This document shows, one piece after another, positions 11,552-23,455 of a stretch of DNA of 64,000 nt; the stretch's first letter is position 1, and every line of letters starts with the position of its first letter. This DNA is from Cacajao melanocephalus (taxonomy: Eukaryota > Chordata > Mammalia > Primates > Pitheciidae). The notes below the pieces were generated by a model. It was not told where the DNA came from and ran no database searches. It saw only the letters and a list, made by a program, of their open reading frames with translations. The stretch lies in contig CAUYLG010044371.1 in assembly GCA_963573385.1 (NCBI GenBank), positions 1 to 64,000 of the forward strand, given 5' to 3'. The translations under genes and the position numbers were made by a program.

Positions 11552-11650
11552 TGAAAAGAACACATCTCTGGCCACTATTTTAATAATGCTATTAATATAA
11601 TCAATGTACATAATTCCCATTAATATACTGAGAATTAGTACATTGTGTAT
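11552..11650 (+). repeat. Diverged copy of the pre-insertion site of the 10,060 LTR
   Basis: 11,552-11,575 equals 10,036-10,059 and 11,577-11,619 equals 10,443-10,485 base for base. Between them the copy has a single GCCAC where the first locus has GCCAC-LTR-GCCAC. Similarity continues, with indels, to about 11,650. The flanks before 11,552 are unrelated. Confidence 0.88.
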
Positions 11651-11735
11651 ACATATATGTGTTTAATATTTATATATTTATTATATATATACATATTTAG
11701 GTATCTTTATATATACATATATAGATGTAAAAGCA
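11640..11735. repeat. AT-rich (TA/TATG) low-complexity stretch
   Basis: Repeated 'tatata', 'catata' and 'ttatatat' units without a constant period. Confidence 0.8.
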
Positions 11736-12309
11736 AGTATAAATGAGGTACAAAAAAGAAAAAATGGATTTTAAAAAGAGGAGAAAAAAATAAAAATAAA
11801 AAGAGGAGGATGGTTCCAAAGATAGACTGTCACAGCCACCAACAAAAGGAAATTTCCATAAAGGAAATAATCTCTCATTTCAAAATAAAAAATTAGCTTG
11901 ACATGGTATTAAAAAGATAACATCATTAAAAACACAGGCTGAATTTCAAGGATGGTTTGCCTTATGAAACCCATAATGTTGATCGCAATGTGAATGTGCT
12001 GACTTTATGGTGCCCACTCTCTGAGTTGGGCTTGCCTGTTCTAGCATATGTATCGTACAGATTCATTTCCCTCACCACCTTCCACTATTTGAAAACTGGG
12101 AAAGCTATTTGACATTTTCTTGTCCAAATATATTTTTTATACATCAAATTCTCCCTTTTTAAACTTTCCATTAACTTCTGATTATTAAGTATTACAAGTT
12201 GATACCAACAATATCAGGCTAATTTGGCAGTAGGTTATTTGGCAGTAATCTACAAAACTCAGAACATGTTAATATCAAATTCTGTGTTATCATCAAACAC
12301 TGTTTTTGC

Positions 12310-12600
12310 TTTATCACTTTTTAAAATTGAGATTTCTTTCAAATGCCATAAATTTCACCCATTCAATATATACTAGCATGAATGGTTTTTAGTATATTAG
12401 TAAGGTTGTGCAGCCATCACTTTTGTCTGTTCCAGAACATTTGCATCACCGCAAAAAGAAAGCCCCATACCCATTAGCAGTCTCTTTCATTTTCCCCCTC
12501 TCCCTACCCCTGGCAACCAGTAATCTACCTTCTGTCCCTATAAATTTGCTTATTCTGGACATCTTATATAAATATAATCATACAGTATAACATGTTATCA
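12310..12600. mobile_element. Old L1 (L1M-class) non-coding fragment
   Basis: The order 'ttgtgcagccatcac', 'ccagaacatttgcatcaccg', 'ccccatacccatta', 'cctggcaaccagtaatctac', 'ataaatttgcttattctgga' and 'aatcatacagta' follows a common mammalian L1M-type repeat. I cannot give subfamily or orientation with confidence. Confidence 0.55.
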
Positions 12601-13750
12601 AATGTTAATTACAAAATTTTAAAACATAGAAAATCTGTCAACCCTTGAGAATATGGCAGCAGAGCTCAATTAAGAAAATATTTATATAGAATAGTATCAG
12701 TAGACAAAGAAATATGATGGAGGAAAAGTAAAAAAAAAATATAATACTTATTAAGATCCTACTTTAAAATATTTGGTTCTTACCCATTATTGAATCAAAA
12801 TCTCCAAGGAGAAAACCTGTGTGTTTGTATTTTTAAAAAGCTTTTCTGGGGATTATGGTATTTGGCCAAGTTTGCTTTAAGCCATATTCTGACTCATTTC
12901 TAATGCAGGTCATTTCTACAATTTGATTGATTCAATGATCCATTAACAAGCGTCTAAGCCATTCAATCAGATAAGTTGAAGAAAACATAAATAAATAAAT
13001 ATAAAATTCAAATAGCAAACATATAATATGCTAATGTTTTAATAACTTCTTAGTTTGTCTATACAATAATTAATTGCTTGTGTTTCTAGACATCTACAGA
13101 TGTGCATAATTTTAAATTTTAAAATAAAAATTAAATGTATATTTATTTAGATTTCTTAATTCTTGCTTTCATTTATTTTGCATAAGAAATGCTACACACA
13201 TGCAAATCGATACAAACAGAAATTAAGGTGGTACAACTTATGTCATTTATGCTTCTAAGTAGACTCATACATACCAGAAAAAAAATACCAGAAAAAAAAA
13301 TATTTGTATTTAAAATGGTCATGTCCAAACATCATGAAGATTTTAAATATAATTTATTACTTTATGTAAAAAGTGGTGAATACTGAAATAGCTACAGATA
13401 GGGTAAAAGATCAAAACTATTTTAAATCCATTGAATTGTATGATATGACAACAAATATACTTTGTTCTACATTTCCTTCACAAATATTTTGTCATCTCTA
13501 TCTGCCTCAAGCTTTGATCTCAGTAATTAAATGCTTTGAATTAAATTTTATATGTATTTTCTTTTTTCATTCATCACTTTATATCCAATATATCCGAAAA
13601 GATATGTAGAACTGAGTCACTAGAAGATTATATATAACCAATAACATTTATTGTTAAAAACAGAAACACTGGCATGAAGCTACTTGAATAAATGTGGTAG
13701 ACTCAGAAATGCTACCAACTTCTTTGTCCCATAAGCAAAGACGGATTAAA
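12601..13750. other. AT-rich DNA, no recognised feature
   Basis: Short A/T runs only, including an 'aaataaataaat' stretch near 12,988. No family, exon or RNA gene seen. Confidence 0.45.
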
Positions 13751-13761
13751 ATATGTGCCTC

Positions 13762-13855
13762 TCAGCAAACTACATTGCCATGTGTGTACCTATGCAACAA
13801 TCCTGCATGATCTGCACATGTACCCCAGAACCTAAAGTACAATTAAAAAATATAT
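13762..13855 (+). mobile_element. 94-bp 5'-truncated L1 insertion with perfect target duplication
   Basis: 'cagcaaactacattgccatg' to 'gcacatgtaccccagaacct' and 'aaagtacaat' is the last part of a primate L1 3' UTR, ending in an A/T-rich tail. ATATGTGCCTC occurs at 13,751-13,761 and again at 13,856-13,866, a perfect 11-bp target site duplication. Confidence 0.88.
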
Positions 13856-14940
13856 ATATGTGCCTCACAGTTGATTTTTAAAGGAGAGGGCAAGAGAGAG
13901 AGAGAGGTGGGCCGAGGTTCTATTTAGGCCAGGAGTGAAGATGGGGAGGGAAAATCAAACTACTTTGCCATTGAGTTTTCATCAGTGATATGATTTCTGA
14001 TAAAGTTCTGTCTCAGCAACTGACCGTAAGTGTTCAAATTTATCAAAGGACATGTAACCGCCATAAGTTTTAACAACCACTCCAATACCTTTAGGGGGAA
14101 AAATATACTGCCTCAAGACAATTCTTCGTGAAATGTCTTGCTCTTTCTAGCATAAGATAACACAGTGGAAGTTTCTCTATTTCCAAAACATTTTAGGTTT
14201 CCTGATTCCCCTCAGTTGATTTATAGTTCCTCCTACAAAATTCTGAGTTCTCAACATACTTACCTCATGTTAATTCCTGGGAAACTTTTGCAACCTAGCT
14301 CAGGAAATGGAATGCTACATTACTATTGAGAACTACAAAAAGATATGGTCAATGGTATTGCAATTCATTGAATAAATTGTTAGGTTGAATCCAAATTTAA
14401 GAACAGAGATTTTTTTCACTGAGTTGTATTAAATTTCAGAGTTACTTTGCTTTTTTTTTCTTTTTCTTTCCCTGGTTATCCTTATATTAATTCTGGCATC
14501 TTCAGTTCTTCAGTTACAAGTTTCTTTGTCCCAAGCCTCTGTTAAGTAGGTAATATTTTGTAATACATGTTAAGACATTGTTAACAGATCCTTTGGGTTA
14601 ATCTCATAAGGTAAAGTATAGTTTCCATCGAAATTAAACGCCAGCCTTCTGGTTAATCATTTTTGCAACTTCACATTTTCTTATGCAAAATTTATTTTAT
14701 CAATTACATTTACTCTTGGAATTTTTATTATTCTTATTCTTCTTTCCACCTGTCTCTTGCTTGCTTGCCTTCACTTGGTATTCTCTCCCAGTAGTTTGTA
14801 TTTTTTAAACACTGTTAATTAGCTGATCAGCTACTTTTGTTACTTTTAATCAAATATACTGAAAATAGTATTCCTTCAACTTTTCTGAGGTTGCAAGTCT
14901 GAGTCTGAGCCTTAGACAAATTTACTTACCTATAGTGAAT

Positions 14941-14964
14941 ACACACACACACACACACACACAC
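14941..14964. repeat. (AC)12 microsatellite
   Basis: Twelve uninterrupted AC units, immediately left of an inverted repeat. Confidence 0.97.
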
Positions 14965-14967
14965 CTA

Positions 14968-15049
14968 TATTTGGTGCATTCTACAGATACTACATATATA
15001 GGTACTAATACATATGTACTACTTACGTACCTGTAGAATACACCAAATA
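14968..15049. repeat. Imperfect inverted repeat, 23-bp arms
   Basis: Arms 14,968-14,990 and 15,027-15,049 pair at 21 of 23 positions around a 36-nt AT-rich loop. Outer arm motifs are 'atttggtgcattctacag' and 'ctgtagaatacaccaaat'. It does not match a MITE I know. Confidence 0.9.
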
Positions 15050-16369
15050 ATTCTGATTTTTTTATTATCAAATACTCATGTTTTCAAACAAAATAAAATC
15101 TGCTTTACAGAGTCCAATTGTGCCAATTTGATATTTATGTTACATTAGCCACAGGGAAGCTTATACTTTGAATCTAGATTGCTTGAGTCTCTTAATAATC
15201 TTTTTCTTGCTCATCTAAATCCAAATTATTATATGACTTAGATTCTATTGGAATTTATCCTAAACTACACTATATCAAGCATGGCAACAATAATATTTGA
15301 TTTAAAAATAAATGTATGTATTCAGATAATGAGGACAAATTTAAACATCAGGACAAAGGCAAATTTAAAGCTCCAAAAACCAACATGACTCTTGTACTGG
15401 ATTCCAGTTTTTCAAATTTGCCACTTATTCTGACGCATGGAAGATTCCAGTTATCTCCGTTTTTCCCTGAGGAATGTAATTGCTGGTCACATAAAGCATC
15501 TTATTCTCATTCTAACAAAGTGAAAGAATTAGTACTCTATACAGTGATCTTGCTCTCTCTCCCCCCTGCCTGTTGCCAGCTTACTTTTTGTTCTTATACT
15601 TCAGAAGTAGAACATGATTTAAGTTTAATTTTTCTCTCTGAAGTCATAATGAATAATCATAAGGATGAGTCAATACGCTTTAAGAATCCAAACGATAATG
15701 ACTCTGTTCTATTCATTTTCTCAAAACAGATGCCCCCTGGAAAGCATATTCCATTTCTGAAACTTTAAAAATATTACCCAGCATGGGATTGGATGGATTT
15801 ATAATTTATAAGTCACAGCTGTTTAAAAATCACAATAAACTCAAATCTTACAAATTCAGAATAAATTGTTGATATTTATAAGATGCTTTAGTGCCTCTTA
15901 CCTAGATTAATATACACTCAAACTACATTTCTCTCTGAAACTGATACATAATTTGTTTTACAAAGAACTGAGAACAAAACTAATAATTCCACGATAACAA
16001 GGGGAACAATATGATTGCTTTGGATATGTCATAAGTATATGTGTACCTATTAATATTGAGCATGGCAAAATATATTAACAAATTCATTTGCATAAAAACA
16101 ATAAAAATTTATTAGCCAATTTTGATTAGAATTTTGACTAAGAAGCTAGAAATATGACTAATAAGAATTAGTCATATTTATCAAAATACTTCCTTTTTCA
16201 CTTAGAATGGGATAAAATTACATCAGTAAAAATTTCTCTATCAATGAGTACCATTTTACTTCTCTTTCAAATATTTATTTGGATTCTCTTCCTTCTGGAA
16301 AGTCTAGTTGGAGATAAGTTAATCAACTGAGTGAAGAAATCAAAAGTCAAAAGAACTGTAAATTAAGGA
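15050..16369. other. AT-rich DNA with the longest open frame of the window
   Basis: The 150-codon frame at 15,316-15,768 (+) starts MYSDNEDKFKHQDKGKF. It has no recognisable domain, signal peptide or homology, and a frame of this length is not exceptional in 64 kb. A small hairpin lies at 16,150-16,179. Confidence 0.45.
16150..16179. repeat. Perfect 13-bp hairpin
   Basis: AAATATGACTAAT and ATTAGTCATATTT are exact reverse complements separated by AAGA. Confidence 0.95.
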
Positions 16370-16525
16370 AGTCTATGTGGTACAGAGAACATGGACATTA
16401 AAGAATAGGTCTAGATCCTCAGCTCTGTCATTTACTAACTATATCATCTCCATAAATCTGAGTCTGAGCCTTAAACAAAACAAGTTTACCCACCTAGAAA
16501 ATGGAAATTATAAAAGCTAACTTGA
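16370..16525 (+). mobile_element. MIR fragment cut by an Alu
   Basis: 'gtggtacagagaacatggac', 'ctcagctctgtcatttacta' and 'cacctagaaaatgg' follow the MIR consensus in sense. The 3' part is interrupted where the AluJ begins. Confidence 0.65.
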
Positions 16526-16527
16526 GA

Positions 16528-16899
16528 TTTTTTGTTTCTTGTTTTCTTTCTTTCTTTTCTTTTCTTTTTTCTTTTTTTTTGAGGTAAGATCTCTCTGTCA
16601 CCCAGGCTAGAGTGCAATGGTGCAAGCACTGCTCCCTGCAGCCTTGACCCCACAGGCTCAAGCATCCCCTCGTCTTAGCTTCCCAAGTAGCTGGGACCAC
16701 AGGCATCCACCACCATGCCCAACTAATTTTATTTTTATTTTATTTTATTTTATTTTATTTTATTTTATTTTATTTTACATAGAGACAGGGTCTCCCCATG
16801 TTGCCCAGGTTGGTCTTGAACTCCTGGGTCTAAGTGATCTTCCCGCCTCAGTTTCTTAAAACTGCTGGGATTATAGGTGTGAGCCACCATGCCCAGCCT
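16528..16899 (-). mobile_element. AluJ-type element with expanded internal array
   Basis: A T/C-rich tail (16,528-16,580) precedes 'gaggtaagatctctctgtca' and a full dimeric body ending 'gagccaccatgcccagcc'. 'ctgcagccttgaccccacag' in the left-hand part is a J-subfamily feature. The 'ctaatttttgtatttttagta' segment has been replaced by a TTTTA microsatellite. Confidence 0.95.
16727..16777. repeat. (TTTTA)n microsatellite inside AluJ
   Basis: About ten pentanucleotide units, nearly pure, occupying the mid-Alu segment that normally reads T5GTAT5. It is a likely length polymorphism. Confidence 0.95.
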
Positions 16900-17559
16900 A
16901 AGATTAGTTTACTATGAGGAAAATATATATGTGTATATATTCTTGGTTATCCACGAAGAGGTTTGACTAAGACCATATCTACATATCTATTTCTCACAGT
17001 AAACACTATATATATATGTATAAAATCTTAAGTGATCACACACCCAAGTTTATCCAGGAGATTTCTACTTTACATCTCTTGTCCCTGCATATTATTAATA
17101 GTACCTCCATTCTATTTCAAAGTATCTGGTTAGTCTAATAAATCATATGTTCACTCTACTTCTACAAAAGCTAGGAGGCACTCAATAAGTAACATCTTGC
17201 TATCAGGAAATTATAACCGTTTAGATATTATAATGCGTCAAACCAAATAAAATGTTCAGTTTAGCTATGCATTTAAGACACAGAAAAACTTCACAGAAAA
17301 TGTCCATTCTGCTCTGAATTCTAGAGATATCTTACTCATGAGTCATATTAGAAATAATAAATAACCCAAAACACTAAGCAAGTTAAAATAAAATATGTCT
17401 CAGTGGTTATTTGTGCCTTGTGAATGAAGTTTTTTAGTTCAAAGTTTAAAACCAAATTAAATCGATATTGAGGTATAATAAATATTACAATTTGTGTCTG
17501 GCTGTCTAATATTTGGTGACCTTTGTAAAATAGGTTGAGTAACAAAATAATTGGGAATG

Positions 17560-18530
17560 AATATGTAAGTATAGCTAGAAAGGAAGTTAGACATGAGAAG
17601 GTAGTAGGAGATCAGGTTAGAAAAACAAAGGCCAAATCATAAAAAGCCTTGTAAGTCAATATTGAATTCCTATTTTAACTATTCTCAAAACCATTCACAT
17701 TTATAGAAAGGTAATTATAATAATGATAATAGCAATAATATTAATACATATTAACAATTATCAAATCCTTATAATATGCTAGCTACTATAATAAATTCTT
17801 TACTAGTATCAAGTAATTTACTCTTAATAACAACCCTGTGGGCTAAGTCCTATCACTAGCAAACCCATTTACAGAGGACAAAACTGATAAACACAGAGGT
17901 TAAGTAACTTGCCCCAAATCATACATTAATAAGCAGCAGATCCAAAGTTTAAATTCAGACAGCTTGGCTCCACAGGCTTCAGTCTTAATAGCAATATAAT
18001 ACTTCCTCTCTAACTGGGCAGATAAAGGACTGTGAAATCTGAGTTTTGAAAAGATCTACCTGTTTCAGGGTTCAATGTATGTTGTGCAGTGTGGAGAACG
18101 GATTGGAAAGTAACACAAACATGGCAACTAAAAAGCTTTTGTAACATTTCAGATAAGAAATCATAATGTCCTACAATAAAATGGTATAATGAAGGAGATA
18201 AATTCATAGATTCTATCAGGCATTAGAAGGCAGTAAAATCAGTAAGACTGGATGGTTAATTCATTATAGCCAGCGAGGGAGAGGGCAGTATCAAGAATGC
18301 CACCCAGATTTTTTCTGGGGACTTGGGGTGAATGGCTGTGTTATTAGATGTGAAATATAAAAGGAAAGAAGATGAAACTCAGTGTTGAACATATTGAATT
18401 AGAGTTGGTATTGGACATACAGGTGGAGTTGTCCATAAGAAAGCTGGATATGTGGTTCTACAGCATGAAAAAGAGATCTAAGCCAAAGGTACAGACATAA
18501 GTGTCACATGCAGACAATCACTAATTGACA
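17560..18530 (+). mobile_element. Ancient interspersed repeat, family unassigned, split by a MIR
   Basis: 17,560-17,700 ('ggccaaatcataaaaagccttgtaa') and 18,010-18,530 ('gtgtggagaacggattggaa', 'atgccacccagattttt', 'tgttgaacatattgaattag', 'caggtggagttgtccataag') follow one mammalian repeat that I recognise by its motif order but cannot name. The two parts are collinear around the MIR at 17,720-17,995. A related segment lies at 48,520-48,890. Confidence 0.45.
17720..17995 (-). mobile_element. MIR SINE
   Basis: The reverse-complement MIR order is complete: 'taatttactcttaataacaaccctgtgg', 'catttacagaggacaaaact', 'acagaggttaagtaacttgc', then the 5' part 'cagacagcttggctccacag'. Confidence 0.87.
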
Positions 18531-20734
18531 CCATGTAATTGCAAGGGGTTAGCCAAGAAGAGGTTTGACTTAAGACCAGTGGAAACAGATGAATTTTCTA
18601 AGAGTAACTTTACCCAGTAGTTTAAATCCAACATCATACCAAACCTTTTCACACTTTTAGCCATAAACAAAGATTAAAAGAATCTAGTTTGATTTTTTTC
18701 AAGTAAAGATGGTAATGAATAGTAAAACGGTTCAGAAAAAGAAAGAAGAAAAGAATATAATTCAGAAGCCTGAATAATTTACAAATTAGAGACAACTAAC
18801 CCAAAAGATTAAATATAAAATAGTGATTGAAAAAGGCACATGACTGATTGTTCCACTGTGCTTCTATCTAAATCAATAAAACACCCCACCCCACCAGACA
18901 GTAGTAGGTGATGTCTTTAGGATTCAACTTTTTCAAAGAGGAAACGTTAAAGAAATTATGCCAAAGTAGACTCATATCTCCTTTTTCCCCCAAAGTTAAA
19001 GATAATAGAGAACCTGCCGTGACATAAAATCTGCAAATATAATTTGAAAAGTGCCAAAAAAATGAAAAGGAACTCAAAAATATGGATCTGCCGATTTCTT
19101 CCACTTTACTCTGAATAACAAAGCTGTTTTTCACATACATTGTGAACCTTTCAGCAATTTGCCGGAATAAAGATAAATCACCCTGCATTTCCATGTAATA
19201 AGAATGCTCTGCTGTCAGTCAGAAGTAGAGATTGTGGAACCTGATTAAATAATTTTTCATCTCTTTTTCAGTCTGTTTAAGCAAATTGTAGGCCCTAAAT
19301 TCATATAAAATACAGTTTGGTTTGCTATAACAATAACAACAACATGAAAAAAGAGAACAGATGAATACAATTCTAAAATTAGAGTACATTTTAAAATCTT
19401 CAATTTAGAAAAATATATTAATTTTTAAAATTAATTTTCTGTATATTTCTAACTGAAAGTGACATATTTTTAATATATCTTATTTGAAGTAGAAATATTT
19501 CAAGTAATATTTAATCCATATTCCCCAAAGCATAAATGTTTTATGGTCTCTTTTTCTTTGAATTTAAAAGTACTTGTATTTCTAATATTAAATCAGTAAA
19601 ATTAAAATGTTCATGTTCAATATGTCTCTAAGAGTTCTCATTTCTCTCCATTCTTAAAATGTCCTTCTCAGCCACCTGAGAAGTAAAACACAGGGCATGA
19701 AAATAATAACCTGAAAAATTTTAAGAGCTTTGTTTTTATGTATGTCTGTCAGTTTTTGTTGACTTAGCTGATAGCATCTACTTGTAATTCTAAGAGTTAA
19801 AGATTCACTGAATAATTTTGAAAACAAATTATATTTTCTCTTTCTGGTGCTAACTTTTTCTCTCATGATTATAAACTCACAGAGGAGACAGATTCAGGAA
19901 AAATTCAGAACATTAAATACTACAAAAATCTGTGCATATTCATATTGATAATGCTAATGAAAGACAAAATACCATAAAGAAACAGGAATTTGTTTGACCT
20001 GTCTAGGGACAACCTAACTTATTTGTTCAGTATAATTATAAAGTAGCTCTTCAGGTAGAATGACATTAAAGATAAAATATTTTACAGAAAGATACATTTA
20101 ATATTTTTTATCAACTTTTACATTATTTTCACCAATACAGCAAATCAATAATGATTTTAGTCACTAATATTTATCAAATATTTCCAAATCATTCTACAAA
20201 GTTCTCATGTAAATGACAATTATTTTTCTTTTATATCTATATTTTATCCATTTATATAATATTTAAATTATATAATTATTAAAACAGAATTCTCAGGGCA
20301 GGGTTGTAAAATATTAGTATTGGTCTATTTGTTAAACTAGTTGTGGGTACATATATGTTTCATTTATTATTATTATTATTGTTAAAGCTGTGTCTCTCTG
20401 TTGTATACATTATTTTACATGTTTTAAAAAAATAAATTAATAAATTCAATTGTTATAAACATAATTGGGAAAAAATAGCCCATTCTCCTGGTAAGCATGT
20501 AAGACTATTTTTGGTGGTGAATGCAGAAAACACCCCCAAATTATTCTAACTCTCAGTGTACCATGGACATCTATCAATTATATGTTACCATAGGAACAGA
20601 GCGCATCAGTTGATGTTATACAATTCAATTAAGTGGAATTCCTTTAAGGGAGCTTCTACATTTACTGGCAAGGATCTATCTCTTCTATATATCTGTAATC
20701 TTACATTTAAGGCCTGGATTTTATTTAGACCTGT
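18531..20734. other. AT-rich DNA, no recognised feature
   Basis: A frame of 108 codons on the minus strand (18,868-19,194) carries hydrophobic stretches but no recognisable motif or splice context. A (TTA)n-like patch lies at 20,366-20,382. Confidence 0.45.
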
Positions 20735-20801
20735 GTAATTCTCAGGACTTAGAAAAGTGTTGGCACAGTATGCACTTAATAAATACTTGTACAATGAATA
20801 A
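20735..20801 (+). mobile_element. L2/MIR terminal fragment
   Basis: 'ttggcacagtatgcacttaataaatacttg...aatgaat' is the shared 3' terminus of L2 and MIR elements. Too short to choose between them. Confidence 0.5.
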
Positions 20802-21932
20802 AAGAATGTAGAATGACTGAAACATATGCACATTCATTTTACTTATGCTTCTATCACAAGAAATTAAGTAGTTCTCATTTCAATGTTTTGTCATTTACGT
20901 CTTGCTTCTGCACTTAGTAACTCAGAATTAATTGAATAATAGCAATTTCCATCTCCAGGTTGTACTTACATGGTGAGTCATAGGAAAATGAATTTCAGGG
21001 ATTTATGTGCTACCTGATGTTTTCAGACATGAAATGAAGTTGTATTTATAATATCTCATTAAAAAATCACTTTCATGCTTTCTAAAACATTCTGAAATTT
21101 CTATCAGAAAAATAGAAATTATTTAAAGAGTTACAAAAAGTTATAATCACAGTTTAGAAACTGATAGGGGAATATTTCAAATCCTTGGTTTTCGGAACTT
21201 GAAATAAGCCTTTAGCATCATAAGAACACTGATATGTTTAGAGAGTTTATGATAAAATTAACCACCATGACTAACAGCACTGAGTGTTCTTGACAGGATA
21301 TAGAGCCAAACATTTTGTTGTATTATTATTTGCATTCAGGATTAATTATGTCCATGCACAGACACAAATGCCTTATTTAATCCCATAGAACATAATACCT
21401 GCTTTATAAACATAGTACCATCCACAATATCAGTTTATTAGCATTAGAAATTACAGAATTCTATCTCCAGCTGTTCTTTGTGAAGTTCCAAAACCAAACA
21501 ATTAAGCAAGAATACATTTACATTTCTAAGTGCTCAAGATAAGTGGCCTCTCTGATCTTCTCTATAAATCTAATCCTTGAAGATTATCTACTGAGGCAAT
21601 GTCTACATGACACCAAAATTTCAAATGAAAAACAGAAAATTTAACCATCGAAATCTCTCCCAATATCTGGGGTTTTGACATCATATAGACAAAACACTTG
21701 AGACACTGAAACCTTCCTTTTAGTATATGTGTTTCGAATCACTTACGTGCCGTAACAAAACAGATTTGAGCAGCTCCCCACTGAGCAATGTAACATTCAC
21801 ATCAAAGCACAACCTTGAGTAGAACATCTGCCTAAGAACTTAGGAAACACCCCTAAACAAGTGCAGAGCCTCAGTCAGCCAAACTTAAATTAGGTGAATT
21901 TTATAAGATCTAAAATTATATGTGTGGATGTG
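20802..21932. other. AT-rich DNA, no recognised feature
   Basis: Nothing seen beyond a donor-like site in each direction around 20,960-20,980 without partner acceptors. Confidence 0.45.
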
Positions 21933-22031
21933 GATAGATGATAGATAGATAGATAGAGATAATAGATAGATGATAGATAGAAGATGATAGGTAGGTAGGT
22001 AGAGACAGATAATAGATAGATAGATAGATAG
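21933..22031. repeat. Compound (GATA)n/(GGTA)n microsatellite
   Basis: Four GATA blocks separated by TGATA, AGATGATAG, three GGTA units and GAGACAGATAAT. Typical of a multi-allelic tetranucleotide repeat. Confidence 0.97.
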
Positions 22032-22470
22032 CTGATACATGTAAACACACAGATGAAGAGGAGAGTCTAGAGGCATCTATGTCAAATCATCTTTGAAATA
22101 ATCCATTTACATTATCATTACATTGTGGAAAAATTTGTAATGCTCTATCACTTTGCAGTGGTTTCTGAAGAGTTTTTGGCTATAGAAGCTTTTGTTTGAA
22201 TGAAATTTTATATAGAAACTCACTATGCAAAGTATATAAGAGCAGTTCTTCCCTGATAAAAGCCTAAAACCTTGTTGCAATGGCCCCACAGATGCATGTC
22301 ACAGAACACAGGCTGACAACCACTAATCCATGCAATAAATCCACACTCTTGTCTGCCTTTCATAAATTTGTTCCACCTTACCTATCTTTCATTTGAGCAT
22401 TCATTAATTCAAAAAATATTCATTGAGCAATACTTACATTAAACATTGTGAGGCACTGAAGACAAAAATA

Positions 22471-22798
22471 TAAATAAGACTATGAGCTGCGCATGATGGC
22501 TCACACCTGTAATCCCAGCACTTTGGGAGGCTGAGGCAGGTGGATCACTTGAGGTCAGGAGTTTGAGAACAGCCTGGCCAACATAGCGAAGCCCATCATT
22601 ACTAAAAATACAAAAAAAAATTAACCAAGTGTGGTGCCATGTGCCTGTAGACCCTGCTACTCAGAAGGCTGAGGCACAAGAATCACTTGAACCTGGGCGG
22701 CAGTGGTTGTAGTGAGCAGAGATTGCACCACTGCACTCCAGCCTGGGCGACAGAGCAAGACTCCATCTCAATAAAAAATAAATAAATAAATAAGACTA
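22471..22798 (+). mobile_element. Full-length AluS-type element with 12-bp target duplication
   Basis: TAAATAAGACTA is present at 22,471-22,482 and 22,787-22,798. The dimeric body between runs from 'tgagctgcgcatgatggctc' to 'gcctgggcgacagagcaaga' and an A/TAAA tail. Confidence 0.97.
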
Positions 22799-23254
22799 AG
22801 AATGTATTCTCAAGAAATTTACATCCTAAAAGAAGACAGAGAGAAAAATATTAATGCAATATGATTAGTATGATGTCTGTAATGCCACAAAATAAAGTAT
22901 AATTAATCATTAATCATACAGATTCGTAAAGAAAAACTTCACCAAAACATATGTTTGAATTGAATCTTGTAAGAAAGCATGGGGAAATAAAGAATGCATA
23001 GGAGTTTGATGGAAAAGTAAATAGATGAAGGTAATTTTTAGTAGAGGAGATTGTGTACAAAAGCACAGAACATGTGAGAGTGTGGTGCCTTTGGATAACA
23101 GAGAACTCTAGGGTGGCTGAAATGTAGGATGGAAAGGGAACTTAACTCACAGAGCAAATTAAAGGGTACATTTCCTCATCATCACTGGGAATTAATCCTT
23201 GAAATAGCCACGTAGATCCATATTAAGAATCAATAAAACCTATTTATTAAGCAT

Positions 23255-23455
23255 GTCTGTGACATCAGACAAACCTTAATTTGATTTCCGGTACTCTTAC
23301 TCACCACGTATTTTAAGGCAAGCTCTAAGTTTCTATGTCCTCATGCACAAATTGGGATAATATCTATTTCACAAGGTTACTATAGAGATGATATAAAATC
23401 ATATATATAAAGTCAGTACATAACAAGTTATTACTATCATTGTCATTGTCATTCT
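23255..23455 (+). mobile_element. MIR SINE
   Basis: 'tttctatgtcctcatgcaca', 'aattgggataatatctattt', 'cacaaggttactatagagat' and 'gatataaaatcat' match successive MIR blocks in sense. Confidence 0.72.

Noticed and set aside
11552..11650. Joined segment read as a spliced retrocopy of 10,036-10,523
   Set aside because: A GT follows the left part, but no AG lies at the right border. The junction is explained exactly by the GCCAC target duplication, and there is no A-tail.
14255..14275. Strong minus-strand donor (GAG|GTAAGTAT); similar sites at 14,930 and 59,690
   Set aside because: No acceptor of comparable quality at a sensible distance. Isolated donors are common.
15316..15768. 150-codon open frame, the longest in the window
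   Set aside because: No domain, signal peptide or recognisable similarity. A frame of this length is not surprising among six frames of 64 kb. No promoter, splice or poly(A) context supports it.
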